A stretch of 44,938 bases of DNA from the NCBI GenBank assembly GCA_903866395.1, contig CAIPNM010000077.1, positions 1 through 44,938 on the forward strand, read 5' to 3'. Below are positions 25,324-33,000 of the stretch, in pieces; position 1 is the first letter of the stretch, and every line of letters begins with the position of its first letter. The notes below the pieces were generated by a model. That model was not told where the DNA came from. It searched no databases and saw only the letters and a program-made list of their open reading frames with translations. The translations under genes were made by a program, and so were the position numbers. The stretch is from an uncultured bacterium. GTDB taxonomy: Bacteria; Pseudomonadota; Gammaproteobacteria; Burkholderiales; Burkholderiaceae_E.

Positions 25324-26099
25324 TTGATCGCACGCCCGATCACCCGGCCCGGCTTGCGCGCCAAGCCATCCGCGAAGGTCGACACACCGGCTCGTCGCGC
25401 GGACTCGCGATGGGTTATGTGCAGTGCAACCTCGTCATTCTTTCGCAGGCGCACGCGTTCGATTTCCTGCTTTACTGTCAGCGTAACCCTAAGGCCTGCC
25501 CGGTGTTGGAGGTGACCGACCCCGGCAGTGCCGAGCCCCGCCGAATCGCACCCGGCGCCGATCTGCGAACCGACCTCGCCCGCTATACGGTGTGGCGTGA
25601 TGGCCGGCGCGAGCCCGACCGGACCGATCTTCACGAACTGTGGCGCGATGACCTGGTTGCGTTTCTGATCGGTTCGGGCATCACCTTCGATCAGGCGCTC
25701 GAACGGGCTGGTGTGCCAACTGATAAGGATCGATGGGTATTGAATACGTCGCTCCCTACTGAATCCGCTGGCCGCTTCGCTGGGCCGTTGGTGGTCACGA
25801 TGCGCTGGCTCACCCCCGAGCAGGCGATCATCGCAACCCAGGTGTCCGCGCGCTTTCCGTTCAACCACGGAGCACCAGTTCATATCGGCGATCCGAAGGC
25901 TATCGGCGCCGACCTGACGCGCCCGCTCTTCGGCCCCCCAGTCGAGCAGGTTCCTGCCAACCGAATCGCAGTGTTCTGGGCCTGCGGTGTCACACCCCAG
26001 GCCGCTGCTGAGGCGGCCGCGCTGGATCTGCTGATCGCCCATGCACCCGCACATAGTTTTGTGTCGGATTTGCTCGCTGACCGCTTTTGCACACCATGA
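25320..26099 (+). CDS. UPF0317/YcsI family putative hydro-lyase (D-glutamate cyclase-like)
   Basis: This 259-residue protein is recognised by its family signatures: SSRGLAMGYVQCNLVIL near the N-terminus, CQRNPKACPVLEVTDPG, RPLFGPPVEQVPANRIAVFW and WACGVTPQAAA. Bacterial members are annotated as putative hydro-lyases. The vertebrate relative converts D-glutamate to 5-oxo-D-proline, and Bacillus ycsI sits beside 5-oxoprolinase genes. Hydration of, or cyclisation to, a small lactam is therefore a reasonable guess. The GTG start overlaps the amidohydrolase TGA (GTGA). Confidence 0.88.
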   Translation: MIDRTPDHPARLARQAIREGRHTGSSRGLAMGYVQCNLVILSQAHAFDFLLYCQRNPKACPVLEVTDPGSAEPRRIAPGADLRTDLARYTVWRDGRREPDRTDLHELWRDDLVAFLIGSGITFDQALERAGVPTDKDRWVLNTSLPTESAGRFAGPLVVTMRWLTPEQAIIATQVSARFPFNHGAPVHIGDPKAIGADLTRPLFGPPVEQVPANRIAVFWACGVTPQAAAEAAALDLLIAHAPAHSFVSDLLADRFCTP

Positions 26100-27130
26100 C
26101 TCAATCGGCACCATCACGCGGGTGGCGGACCACTCCATGGCAGCGTGTAGCGCCCGCTTCAATCGCTCGGCGCAGGCTGATCACCGGCATCGCCGCGCTA
26201 CCGGTGGCCACCGCTCTGCCTCGGAGCAGCGTCGCTGCAACCTCGAGCGTAGATCTCGACTGGCATGACCCGGTGCGTGATCGCGCCATCCCGGTGCGCC
26301 TTCATCTGCCCGCAACCCCTCGCGCCGATGTACCGCGACCACCGCTGGTTGTGTTCTCACACGGTTTGGGAGGCTCGCGTTACGGTTATAGTTGGCTGGG
26401 TTCGCACTGGGCCTCACATGGGGTAGCGAGCCTGCACGTTCAGCATGTAGGAAGCGACCGTGCCATCTGGGCCGAACGCGGCAACCCTCTGACCCTTCTG
26501 GGCCTCATGCGCGAGGCCACCAGCGAGCGCGAGGCAATCGACCGGGTACTGGACATCCGGTTTGCCGTTGACCAGCTTGCAGCGAGCAGCTTCGGGCTCG
26601 CGGTGGAGGCCTCGCATTTCATCGCAGCCGGGCATTCTTATGGCGCGAACACCGCGATGCTCCTTGCGGGCGCACGCATCGAGCGGCCCGGGTTCACCGC
26701 CCCTTTAGCCGACCGCCGGGTAGTGGGCGCTGTTCTGATTTCGGCGCCCCCCTTTCATGGCGAAGGTCCACCCGAAACCATTCTCGCCCCAGTTCGAGTG
26801 CCCACCCTCCATGTGACCGCAACCGAGGACATCATCCGTGTCCCAGGATTTTTCAGTGACCTCGATGACCGCCTGGCAATATTCCGAGCCACAGCCGGAC
26901 CCGACAAGACGCTTGCCGTCTACACAGGCGGATCGCACAGCATGTTCACCGACCGCCTAAGCCCTGGTGGCGAAGCGCTGAACCGCGCGGTCAAGCACGC
27001 CACGCGCGAGCTGGCGCTGGGGTTTACAGAACGGGTACTGCGTGGCCGCACCACCCAACTGGACGGTTGGGCCGACCGCCACGCGCAGATTCTGTCGCGC
27101 TTTGTCGAGAGTCCGGCCCGCGCCGCCTGA
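26096..27130 (+). CDS. Exported alpha/beta hydrolase
   Basis: This 344-residue protein starts by ATGA overlap with the hydro-lyase gene. A signal peptide with a twin-arginine-like motif (ARRRLITGIAALPVATALP, about residues 22-40) predicts export. The hydrolase domain resembles dienelactone hydrolase and PAF-acetylhydrolase types. It has an oxyanion-hole strand VVFSHGLGGSRYGY, the nucleophile elbow GHSYGANTA, and a probable catalytic His in GGSHSMF. It may release the transported acid from an ester outside the cytoplasm. It is the last gene of the operon and ends 6 bp from a convergent stop. Confidence 0.85.
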   Translation: MTQSAPSRGWRTTPWQRVAPASIARRRLITGIAALPVATALPRSSVAATSSVDLDWHDPVRDRAIPVRLHLPATPRADVPRPPLVVFSHGLGGSRYGYSWLGSHWASHGVASLHVQHVGSDRAIWAERGNPLTLLGLMREATSEREAIDRVLDIRFAVDQLAASSFGLAVEASHFIAAGHSYGANTAMLLAGARIERPGFTAPLADRRVVGAVLISAPPFHGEGPPETILAPVRVPTLHVTATEDIIRVPGFFSDLDDRLAIFRATAGPDKTLAVYTGGSHSMFTDRLSPGGEALNRAVKHATRELALGFTERVLRGRTTQLDGWADRHAQILSRFVESPARAA

Positions 27131-27136
27131 GCGCGC

Positions 27137-28030
27137 TCAAGCCGACTTCAACGCGTGCCTCACCACCTCCGCGTGGGTCGCGAACCAGACCGGCCCGAGC
27201 GACCGGGCGTGGCGAATGAGTTCATCGAGGATCCACATCCGCGAACGGTAACCGATCATATGCGGGTGCATGGTGAGCTGGAATACGCCTCCCTCCTCGG
27301 CCGCCGCCTCCAGCTCGCGCCTGAAGATAGCAAACACCCCCTCGGGCGGCGTGTAGGGCCGCAGGCCGCTGAAACGGTTCATGTTGAAATACACCGCATC
27401 ATCACGAATCCATTCAACCGGCAACTCCACCACGCCAGTGGGTTCGCCGTCGAGCAGCAACTCATAACAGTCAACATCGGCCATCAGCGAGGAGTCGTAG
27501 AGCAGGCCCATTTCGCGGGTGATGGCAAGGGTGTGAGGGCTGAAATCCCATGACGGTGTTCGAATACCGACCGGCCGGACTCCGGCGATGCGTTCAAGCG
27601 TATCGGCACTGCGAAGCATGAGATCGCGCTCGGCGGCCTCAGGCAATACCGAATTGCGTTCGTGAATCCAGCCGTGGATGCCAATTTCGTGGCCAGCTGC
27701 GGCTACTGCACGCTGCTCATCGGGGTAGAGCATCGCCGTAACCGCCGGCACATAGAAACTCGCCGGCACCCCGTGTCGTGCCAGACAAGCGAGGATGCGT
27801 GGCACGCCTTGGCGCGCACCGTATTGGCCATGCGACAGTTTCCCGATCGACTCACCACCGTCACGCAGTTCGTTGGTTTCGTGGTCGGAGTCAAACGACA
27901 GCGCCACAGCGAACTGCGCTCCCTGCGGCCAGGACGCGGGCTTCAGACTTCGCCCTGCGCGAACACGATTGACCAATGCCCGCCAGTGAGGTTCCGGCCA
28001 CTGCCAAGGCTCGAGCGCAGGCGCGTTCAT
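27137..28030 (-). CDS. NodB-fold polysaccharide deacetylase-like hydrolase (PuuE/HpPgdA type)
   Basis: This 297-residue cytoplasmic protein has all NodB-type metal motifs: SFDSDHE (Asp47, Asp49), GIHGWIHE with two His, and RTPSWDFS. It has no signal peptide. That and the short N-terminal WPQGAQFAVALSF segment place it with the PuuE allantoinase/HpPgdA-like group, whose members often open cyclic amides rather than deacetylate polymers. It overlaps the binding-protein gene by 4 bp (ATGA). An amide or imide hydrolase role in catabolism is inferred. Confidence 0.85.
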   Translation of the reverse strand: MNAPALEPWQWPEPHWRALVNRVRAGRSLKPASWPQGAQFAVALSFDSDHETNELRDGGESIGKLSHGQYGARQGVPRILACLARHGVPASFYVPAVTAMLYPDEQRAVAAAGHEIGIHGWIHERNSVLPEAAERDLMLRSADTLERIAGVRPVGIRTPSWDFSPHTLAITREMGLLYDSSLMADVDCYELLLDGEPTGVVELPVEWIRDDAVYFNMNRFSGLRPYTPPEGVFAIFRRELEAAAEEGGVFQLTMHPHMIGYRSRMWILDELIRHARSLGPVWFATHAEVVRHALKSA

Positions 28031-29028
28031 TTCTGCCCCCCAGCCTTGAGCCGAGCAGCGATCTCATAGGCCCCCTTCGCCTCCGACGCAACGAACTTCG
28101 CAAACGCTTCCGGCGGCATGCCAACGCCCTCCAGTCCAAGCGTTTCGAACTGCTTGCGCACCTCGGTATCGGCAATGGCTTCGCGAACTGCGCCGAACAG
28201 GCGGGTGACGATTTCAGGGGGCGCACCGCTCGGCAGCCAAAGGCCGAACCAGTTCACGGCATTGAACCCGGCAAGCCCCTGCTCCTGAAGCGTGGGCACC
28301 TCCGGCAAACCCTGCCAACGGCGCGCGCCGGTGATGCCAATGGCACGCAGACGCCCCGCCTGCACATGCTGAAGCGCGATCTGCGTGCCCACAAAAAACA
28401 GATCGATCCGGCCACCGATGAGATCGTTGATCGCCTCGGGAATGGCCTTGTAAGGCACAGAGAGAATGTCGGTCCCAGTCATGGCCTTCATCATCTCGGC
28501 GGGAATATGGCTGGCGGTTCCCAGGCCAGCGTTTGCATAGGTAAGTTTCCCGGGCGACTTCCTCGCGAGCGCCAACAGTTCAGACAGATCTTTTGCCGGA
28601 ACCGAAGGATGAACCACCAGCGCTTGGCCGAAATTCTGGGCGGCAAGCGTGACATGCGTGAAGTCCTTGACCGGGTCATAGCCTACGCTGTCATGAAACG
28701 GAGGGATCGCGGCATGCGAGGCGGTGGTGAACAGCGCTGAATAGCCATCCGCAGGGAGCCTCGCGAGATAGGCGGTACCCACCATGCCGCCCGCCCCAGC
28801 GCGGTTCTCCACCACCAGTGGCTGCCCCAGCACAGCGCTCATCCGTGGCGTGAGCGCGCGCAGCACCAGATCGGGCGGCCCTCCTGGGGGCGACGGCACG
28901 ATGACCCGAATGGGCCGATTCGGCCAATCTTTCGATACAGCAGGCGTTTGCGCCGCAAGCGGCACCACGGCCGAGCCCAGCGCAACCAACGCAGCCATTT
29001 GCAACATGATCCGGCGAGAGGAGGTCAT
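28027..29028 (-). CDS. Bug/TctC-family tripartite tricarboxylate binding protein
   Basis: This 333-residue periplasmic protein of the Bug family has a signal peptide (SSRRIMLQMAALVALGSAVV), the opening WPNRPIRVIVPSPPGGPPD and the internal motif YANAGLGTASHIPAEMM. Bug proteins bind small carboxylates such as citrate, aspartate or nicotinate. No tctA or tctB membrane genes are in the window, so it is an orphan, as is common in Burkholderiales. It lies between the oxidoreductase gene (35 bp upstream) and the NodB-type hydrolase gene (4-bp overlap). Confidence 0.93.
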   Translation of the reverse strand: MTSSRRIMLQMAALVALGSAVVPLAAQTPAVSKDWPNRPIRVIVPSPPGGPPDLVLRALTPRMSAVLGQPLVVENRAGAGGMVGTAYLARLPADGYSALFTTASHAAIPPFHDSVGYDPVKDFTHVTLAAQNFGQALVVHPSVPAKDLSELLALARKSPGKLTYANAGLGTASHIPAEMMKAMTGTDILSVPYKAIPEAINDLIGGRIDLFFVGTQIALQHVQAGRLRAIGITGARRWQGLPEVPTLQEQGLAGFNAVNWFGLWLPSGAPPEIVTRLFGAVREAIADTEVRKQFETLGLEGVGMPPEAFAKFVASEAKGAYEIAARLKAGGQK

Positions 29029-29063
29029 GACACGATTCCCTTTTCGATGCCGAGGTGCAATCC

Positions 29064-30074
29064 TCAGCGAACCTGAACGGTCTGAGACGCGGCAATCGAT
29101 GCCTTAATCGCATCGAAAACCGCAACATTGTGAACCGCGTCGCCGCCGGGCGCGACCATGGGGACACGCTTCGCAGCCAGCTGGGCGAAGTGTTCAAGTT
29201 CGGCGCGCTCGGTGCTACCCGGCTCAAAGCGGATCACTTCGGGCTGACGTTTCTGGGTGACGTTGTCAAAATCAATCAGACACACCTTCAGGTCCCAGGT
29301 GTGCAGGTGTTCGACATCACCCACTTCCACCCAGCCACGGCTCCCAAATAGCTGCATACGCCAGGTTTCAGCCGAGGCAATCACCGTGCCCAGATACCCG
29401 GTGGCGCCGTTTTGAAAGCGCAGCAGCATTGACGTGGTGTCGTCCATGCCGAAATCCTGCGCGAGTCGCAGACTCTGCGCAGTCACGGTGTCGATCGGGC
29501 CGGCCAGATGAATCATCGCATCAATGACATGCACCCCGCGCCCAGTCATGCCACCAGCGGGGCACTCATCACGATCGTGTCGCCAGTGACCGCGCGGAAA
29601 GCGGTAAGCACTCGGTCCGCAGAAGTTGCCCTCAATATGCAGAATCCGACCGAGGGTGCCGTCATCGATCATCGCCCGGATACGCTGAAGCGCAGGCTGG
29701 TAGCGCCAGTTGTAGCCCACACCCAACGTCACGCCCGCCTGAGCGCAAGCCTGTGCGGCGCGCTGCGCGCTCTCACGATCAAGGCCCATGGGCTTTTCGC
29801 TGAACACATGTTTGCCGGCCCGGGCTGCCGCAATGATCTGATCGGTATGCTGCTGGTGAGGCGTAGCGAGCACCACGGCATCGATGTCGGGGTCTGCGAG
29901 CACCGCGTCATAGTCCGGCAGCAGACGAATCTGGTGTTCGGCCGCGAAGCGCTGTGCCTTATCCAATGTTCGTGTAGTGCCGGCTGTAAACCGAATCAGT
30001 GAACTCTGGCCCTGTACATGACGCACCAGATTCTGTCCCCACAACCCCATGCCCACGATCGCAGCCCGGATCAT
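29064..30074 (-). CDS. Gfo/Idh/MocA family NAD(P)-dependent oxidoreductase
   Basis: This 336-residue protein has an N-terminal Rossmann site (AAIVGMGLWGQNLV), the family EKP motif (VFSEKPMGLD, about 93-102), and the C-terminal catalytic region GGMTGRGVHVIDAMIHLAG with the expected Asp and His. Family members oxidise or reduce sugars, inositols, phthalate-type diols and other alcohols. It is first in a three-gene operon and has a GGGAGG Shine-Dalgarno sequence. The substrate cannot be told. Confidence 0.92.
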   Translation of the reverse strand: MIRAAIVGMGLWGQNLVRHVQGQSSLIRFTAGTTRTLDKAQRFAAEHQIRLLPDYDAVLADPDIDAVVLATPHQQHTDQIIAAARAGKHVFSEKPMGLDRESAQRAAQACAQAGVTLGVGYNWRYQPALQRIRAMIDDGTLGRILHIEGNFCGPSAYRFPRGHWRHDRDECPAGGMTGRGVHVIDAMIHLAGPIDTVTAQSLRLAQDFGMDDTTSMLLRFQNGATGYLGTVIASAETWRMQLFGSRGWVEVGDVEHLHTWDLKVCLIDFDNVTQKRQPEVIRFEPGSTERAELEHFAQLAAKRVPMVAPGGDAVHNVAVFDAIKASIAASQTVQVR

Positions 30075-30195
30075 TACCCGCCCTCCCCGCCTCTCGGCAA
30101 AGCGCCGAGCTTAGCAATCCGCACGAGCCACTGTCCAACCGCGTGATAATGGCAGCGTGCGGCCGATGCGGCGCGCACTTCCGGAGGGGACATTC

Positions 30196-30969
30196 ATGCT
30201 GCTTCACACTGTCATCGAGGGGCACGGCCCCCGACTCGCGCTTCTTCATCCGGTCGGGCTTCACGGCGGCTTTCTCGCGCCACTCGCAAGCCGCCTTGCA
30301 GAGCGCTATCAAGTCATGCGGATCGACCTGCGCGGTCATGGCGAGTCGCCGCTCGAGCCCCTTGGTCACTCCATGGCCGACTTCGCAGACGATGTACACG
30401 ACACCTTGCAGGCGCACGGCTTTGCGCCCTGTGCCGTGGGTGGCTTTTCCTTCGGATCAATGACCGCGCAGGAACTCGCCATCCGGCACCCGGCCGATGT
30501 CTCGGCGCTCCTCGCCCTTGCCGGGCCTTGCTCTTACGATTCGACAAGGCGGGCCACGATCGCAGCCCGCGGCATCGATTCCCTGGCACATGGCATGGCT
30601 GCCGTGATCGATGCAACGATGGAGCGGTGGTTTACACCCGCCTTCAGGCAAAGCCCCGAAGCGCTCGCGGCACGCAAGTATCTGCTTGACCGCGATCCAC
30701 GCGGCTGGGCACAGGGCTGGAAAGCCATTTCAGGGCTCGATACCGAACCGCGCCTGCATCAATTGCGGATTCCTGCACTTTGCGTGGCGGGCGAGTGCGA
30801 TGTGTCCTCCACCCCCGCTGCGGTCCGTCGCATTGCCGATGCGATCCCAGGCGCGCGTTACGAAGTGCTGCCGGGTGCCCCCCATATGCTGTTCATCGAA
30901 CAACTGGAAGCCACGGCAGATGTGATGATGCGCTTCCTCAATGCTCTCCCCGACCATCGCGCCGCGTGA
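30196..30969 (+). CDS. Alpha/beta hydrolase (enol-lactone hydrolase-like)
   Basis: This 257-residue cytoplasmic protein has the oxyanion strand ALLHPVGLHG, IDLRGHGES, the nucleophile elbow GFSFGS (Ser85), a charge-relay acid in VAGECDVSSTP and the catalytic His in PGAPHMLF. It resembles PcaD-type 3-oxoadipate enol-lactone hydrolases and NicD-type deformylases. The start MLLHTVIEGHG was chosen because GGAGGGG lies just before it. It is transcribed alone. A small hairpin (CCGGG at 30981-30985 with CCCGG at 30991-30995) separates it from the convergent metallo-hydrolase gene. Confidence 0.87.
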   Translation: MLLHTVIEGHGPRLALLHPVGLHGGFLAPLASRLAERYQVMRIDLRGHGESPLEPLGHSMADFADDVHDTLQAHGFAPCAVGGFSFGSMTAQELAIRHPADVSALLALAGPCSYDSTRRATIAARGIDSLAHGMAAVIDATMERWFTPAFRQSPEALAARKYLLDRDPRGWAQGWKAISGLDTEPRLHQLRIPALCVAGECDVSSTPAAVRRIADAIPGARYEVLPGAPHMLFIEQLEATADVMMRFLNALPDHRAA

Positions 30970-31008
30970 GCGGGCACGAACCGGGTCGCGCCCGGCCCGC
31001 CCGTCGCG

Positions 31009-31911
31009 TCAGCAACCGACGCAGCGAAACCGCATACGACCGCCCCCAGCGCTTTCGACCCAACCGGCTGTGGGGGATGGAAAATGCGCAGCCAGCAACA
31101 ACGTGCCACTGTCACAGGTATGTTCGAGGAGGCGCTCCCGGCAGTCGGCCGACTGCGCTGCGTCTTCGCAAAAACGCGACGACCACTGCGGCACCGCAAT
31201 CTGCACCGGCGTGTGGATGACGTCGCCCGTCAGGAGCGCGCGCTGACCGCCACTTTGCACCGCAATCACGCTATTGCCAGGCGTATGGCCTGGCGCGGCA
31301 TCGATTCGCACGCCCGCACAGACCTCATGCCCATCGCCCACGAGCTCGGCCCGGCCCGCCTCCATCACGGGCAGCACGCTGTCGGCAAATGAGCCATGGT
31401 TGGTGGGCGGACCGCCGGCTGCCAGCGCCGCGCGGTGCGCCGCTTCCCAGAACTCATACTCCGTTCGGGCAAAGAGATACCGCGCGCGCGGAAACGTGGG
31501 CACCCAGCGGCCATCCTTCAGCACGGTGTTCCACCCCACATGGTCGGCATGCAGATGCGTACACATCACCACGTCGATGTCCTCAGGCGACAGCCCCAGC
31601 GCGGTCAACTGATCGAGATAGGCGCTTGAACTTCTGCGATGCCAGGTCTCACGCTGCGGCCGTTCCTTGTTGTTGCCGACACAACCGTCGATCAAGATGG
31701 TGAGCTGTCCGGTACGGATGACGAAGCTCTGAAAGCCCATCACCAGCGCATCATCGGTGGTGAGATACTGCGGCCGCAACCAGGCATCGGCCTGCGTCTG
31801 TGCCAGCACTGCAGGGTTGAACTGAGGCATGAGGACCTTGGCTGGCGCAAACACGCCTTCCGACTCCAAGACTCGGTCGATCCTGAATTCCCCGAGGGGC
31901 TGCGTTACCAT
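31009..31911 (-). CDS. Metallo-beta-lactamase-fold hydrolase
   Basis: This 300-residue protein has the HxHxDH zinc signature THLHADHVGW (His119, His121, Asp123, His124), a third site in AAPGHTPGNS, the bridging Asp in LLTGDVIHTP and a last His in LAAHFPSP. There is no signal peptide. The layout resembles the AHL-lactonase/MlhB lactonase group, so lactone or ester hydrolysis is possible. A purine-rich Shine-Dalgarno region (AAGGA) precedes the ATG. It diverges from the next gene across 81 bp. Confidence 0.88.
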   Translation of the reverse strand: MVTQPLGEFRIDRVLESEGVFAPAKVLMPQFNPAVLAQTQADAWLRPQYLTTDDALVMGFQSFVIRTGQLTILIDGCVGNNKERPQRETWHRRSSSAYLDQLTALGLSPEDIDVVMCTHLHADHVGWNTVLKDGRWVPTFPRARYLFARTEYEFWEAAHRAALAAGGPPTNHGSFADSVLPVMEAGRAELVGDGHEVCAGVRIDAAPGHTPGNSVIAVQSGGQRALLTGDVIHTPVQIAVPQWSSRFCEDAAQSADCRERLLEHTCDSGTLLLAAHFPSPTAGWVESAGGGRMRFRCVGC

Positions 31912-31992
31912 CTTTCTTCCTTTTCCTGAATGTGGGAAAGCGCATTTTGCGGCGCATGGCCGCGCCCGACATCACTTTCACAGGACGTTCCA

Positions 31993-32904
31993 ATGCATTA
32001 TCCCTGGTCCGCCGCACCCACGCGAAAACCGATTCACTGGCCAGATGGCAAGCGCCTCGCCGTGATCATCACCATGAATTGCGAATACTGGGATCTGACC
32101 AAGCCCGGCTCGGAGCCCTATTACGCTGGCGGCCCCCCCATGCTGCCCGACTCGCTGCCTGGCAACGTCGCCGACTTCCCGAATTTCACCTGGCGAGAGT
32201 ACGGCCAGCGCGCAGGCGTCTGGCGGCTCTTTCGGCTTTTCGAGGAAGCGGGCGTACCCATGTCCCTCACCATGAACGCCAAGATGGGCATCGAGCGCCC
32301 CGAGGTGATCCGGTTTGGTCTGGATCGGGGCTGGGAGGTGGTGGCGCACAACTATGAGCAGGGCGAGCTACTTACTCGCTACACTTTTGATCCGGCTGCC
32401 GAACGCGACTTGATTCGCCGTACGCTGGAAGTCTATAAGCAGGTGTGCGGACGGCCGGCGCGCGGCTGGTTGTCATCGTCGCTACGCAGCACCCCCAACA
32501 CGCCAGACATCCTGGCAGAAAACGGGTTGCTGTTTTTCTGCGACTACATGAACGACGATCAACCCTATCTGATCAGCACGCCGTCAGGGCCGATCGTCAA
32601 CGTCCCCTACACCATCGAGGTGAATGACTTCACCTTCTTTCACCGCCGCGCAATGACCACCTGGGACGCGGCCCGGATGTTGAAGGATCAGTTCGATGAA
32701 CTGTATCGCGAGGGAGCCGAGAGCGCGCGTCTCATGAATATCGGCCTCCATCCTCATGTATCCGGCCATGCACATCGGATGCCATGCTTTCGCGAGTTTC
32801 TGAGCCACGCGAAAAGCCGGTCGGATGTCTGGTGGACCACCCGCGAGCAGGTCGCTGAGTGGTATCTGAAAAACTGCCGCGATCACATCGCGGGTCAGGG
32901 CTGA
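31993..32904 (+). CDS. NodB-fold 'polysaccharide deacetylase' with altered metal motifs
   Basis: This 303-residue cytoplasmic protein belongs to a NodB-like subfamily with the marks NCEYWD, FTWREYGQRAGVWRLF, GWLSSSLRSTPNTPDIL, VPYTIEVND and HPHVSGHAHRM. The usual first motif with paired Asp is absent (Asn-Cys-Glu-Tyr-Trp-Asp instead), and the second motif keeps one His (VVAHNYEQ) without its partner. Metal binding is therefore altered or lost at the standard site. The start MHYPW follows an AGGA Shine-Dalgarno sequence. Relatives cluster with transporters and amidases in soil proteobacteria, which hints at small-molecule amide turnover. Confidence 0.82.
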   Translation: MHYPWSAAPTRKPIHWPDGKRLAVIITMNCEYWDLTKPGSEPYYAGGPPMLPDSLPGNVADFPNFTWREYGQRAGVWRLFRLFEEAGVPMSLTMNAKMGIERPEVIRFGLDRGWEVVAHNYEQGELLTRYTFDPAAERDLIRRTLEVYKQVCGRPARGWLSSSLRSTPNTPDILAENGLLFFCDYMNDDQPYLISTPSGPIVNVPYTIEVNDFTFFHRRAMTTWDAARMLKDQFDELYREGAESARLMNIGLHPHVSGHAHRMPCFREFLSHAKSRSDVWWTTREQVAEWYLKNCRDHIAGQG

Positions 32905-32914
32905 GCCCCCAAGG

Positions 32915-32935
32915 CAGGCCCCGTTGCGGGGCCTG
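32915..32935. terminator. Hairpin after the NodB-like gene
   Basis: CAGGCCCC (32915-32922) pairs with GGGGCCTG (32928-32935) around a 5-base loop, 10 bp after the stop codon. No T-run follows in either direction. Confidence 0.55.
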
Positions 32936-32940
32936 ATGCC

Positions 32941-32966
32941 GCGAGTGCGCCGATCAGCGCACTCGC
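32941..32966. terminator. Second hairpin in the convergent gap
   Basis: GCGAGTGCGC (32941-32950) and GCGCACTCGC (32957-32966) form a perfect 10-bp stem with a 6-base loop. It lies between the convergent NodB-like and livK-type genes and could work in both directions. Confidence 0.55.
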
Positions 32967-32970
32967 AGCC

Positions 32971-32992
32971 CCCGGGGCACTTGGCCCCCGGG
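32971..32992 (-). terminator. Third hairpin, nearest the livK-type stop
   Basis: CCCGGGG (32971-32977) pairs with CCCCGGG (32986-32992), 8 bp beyond the binding-protein stop on the minus strand. With the two neighbouring hairpins it probably ends the LIV operon transcript. Confidence 0.5.
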
Positions 32993-33000
32993 TCATCCGA

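Noticed and set aside
30075..30195. Promoter from GATAAT at 30145-30150
   Set aside because: No acceptable -35 box at 16-18 bp; kept only as a general divergent promoter region.
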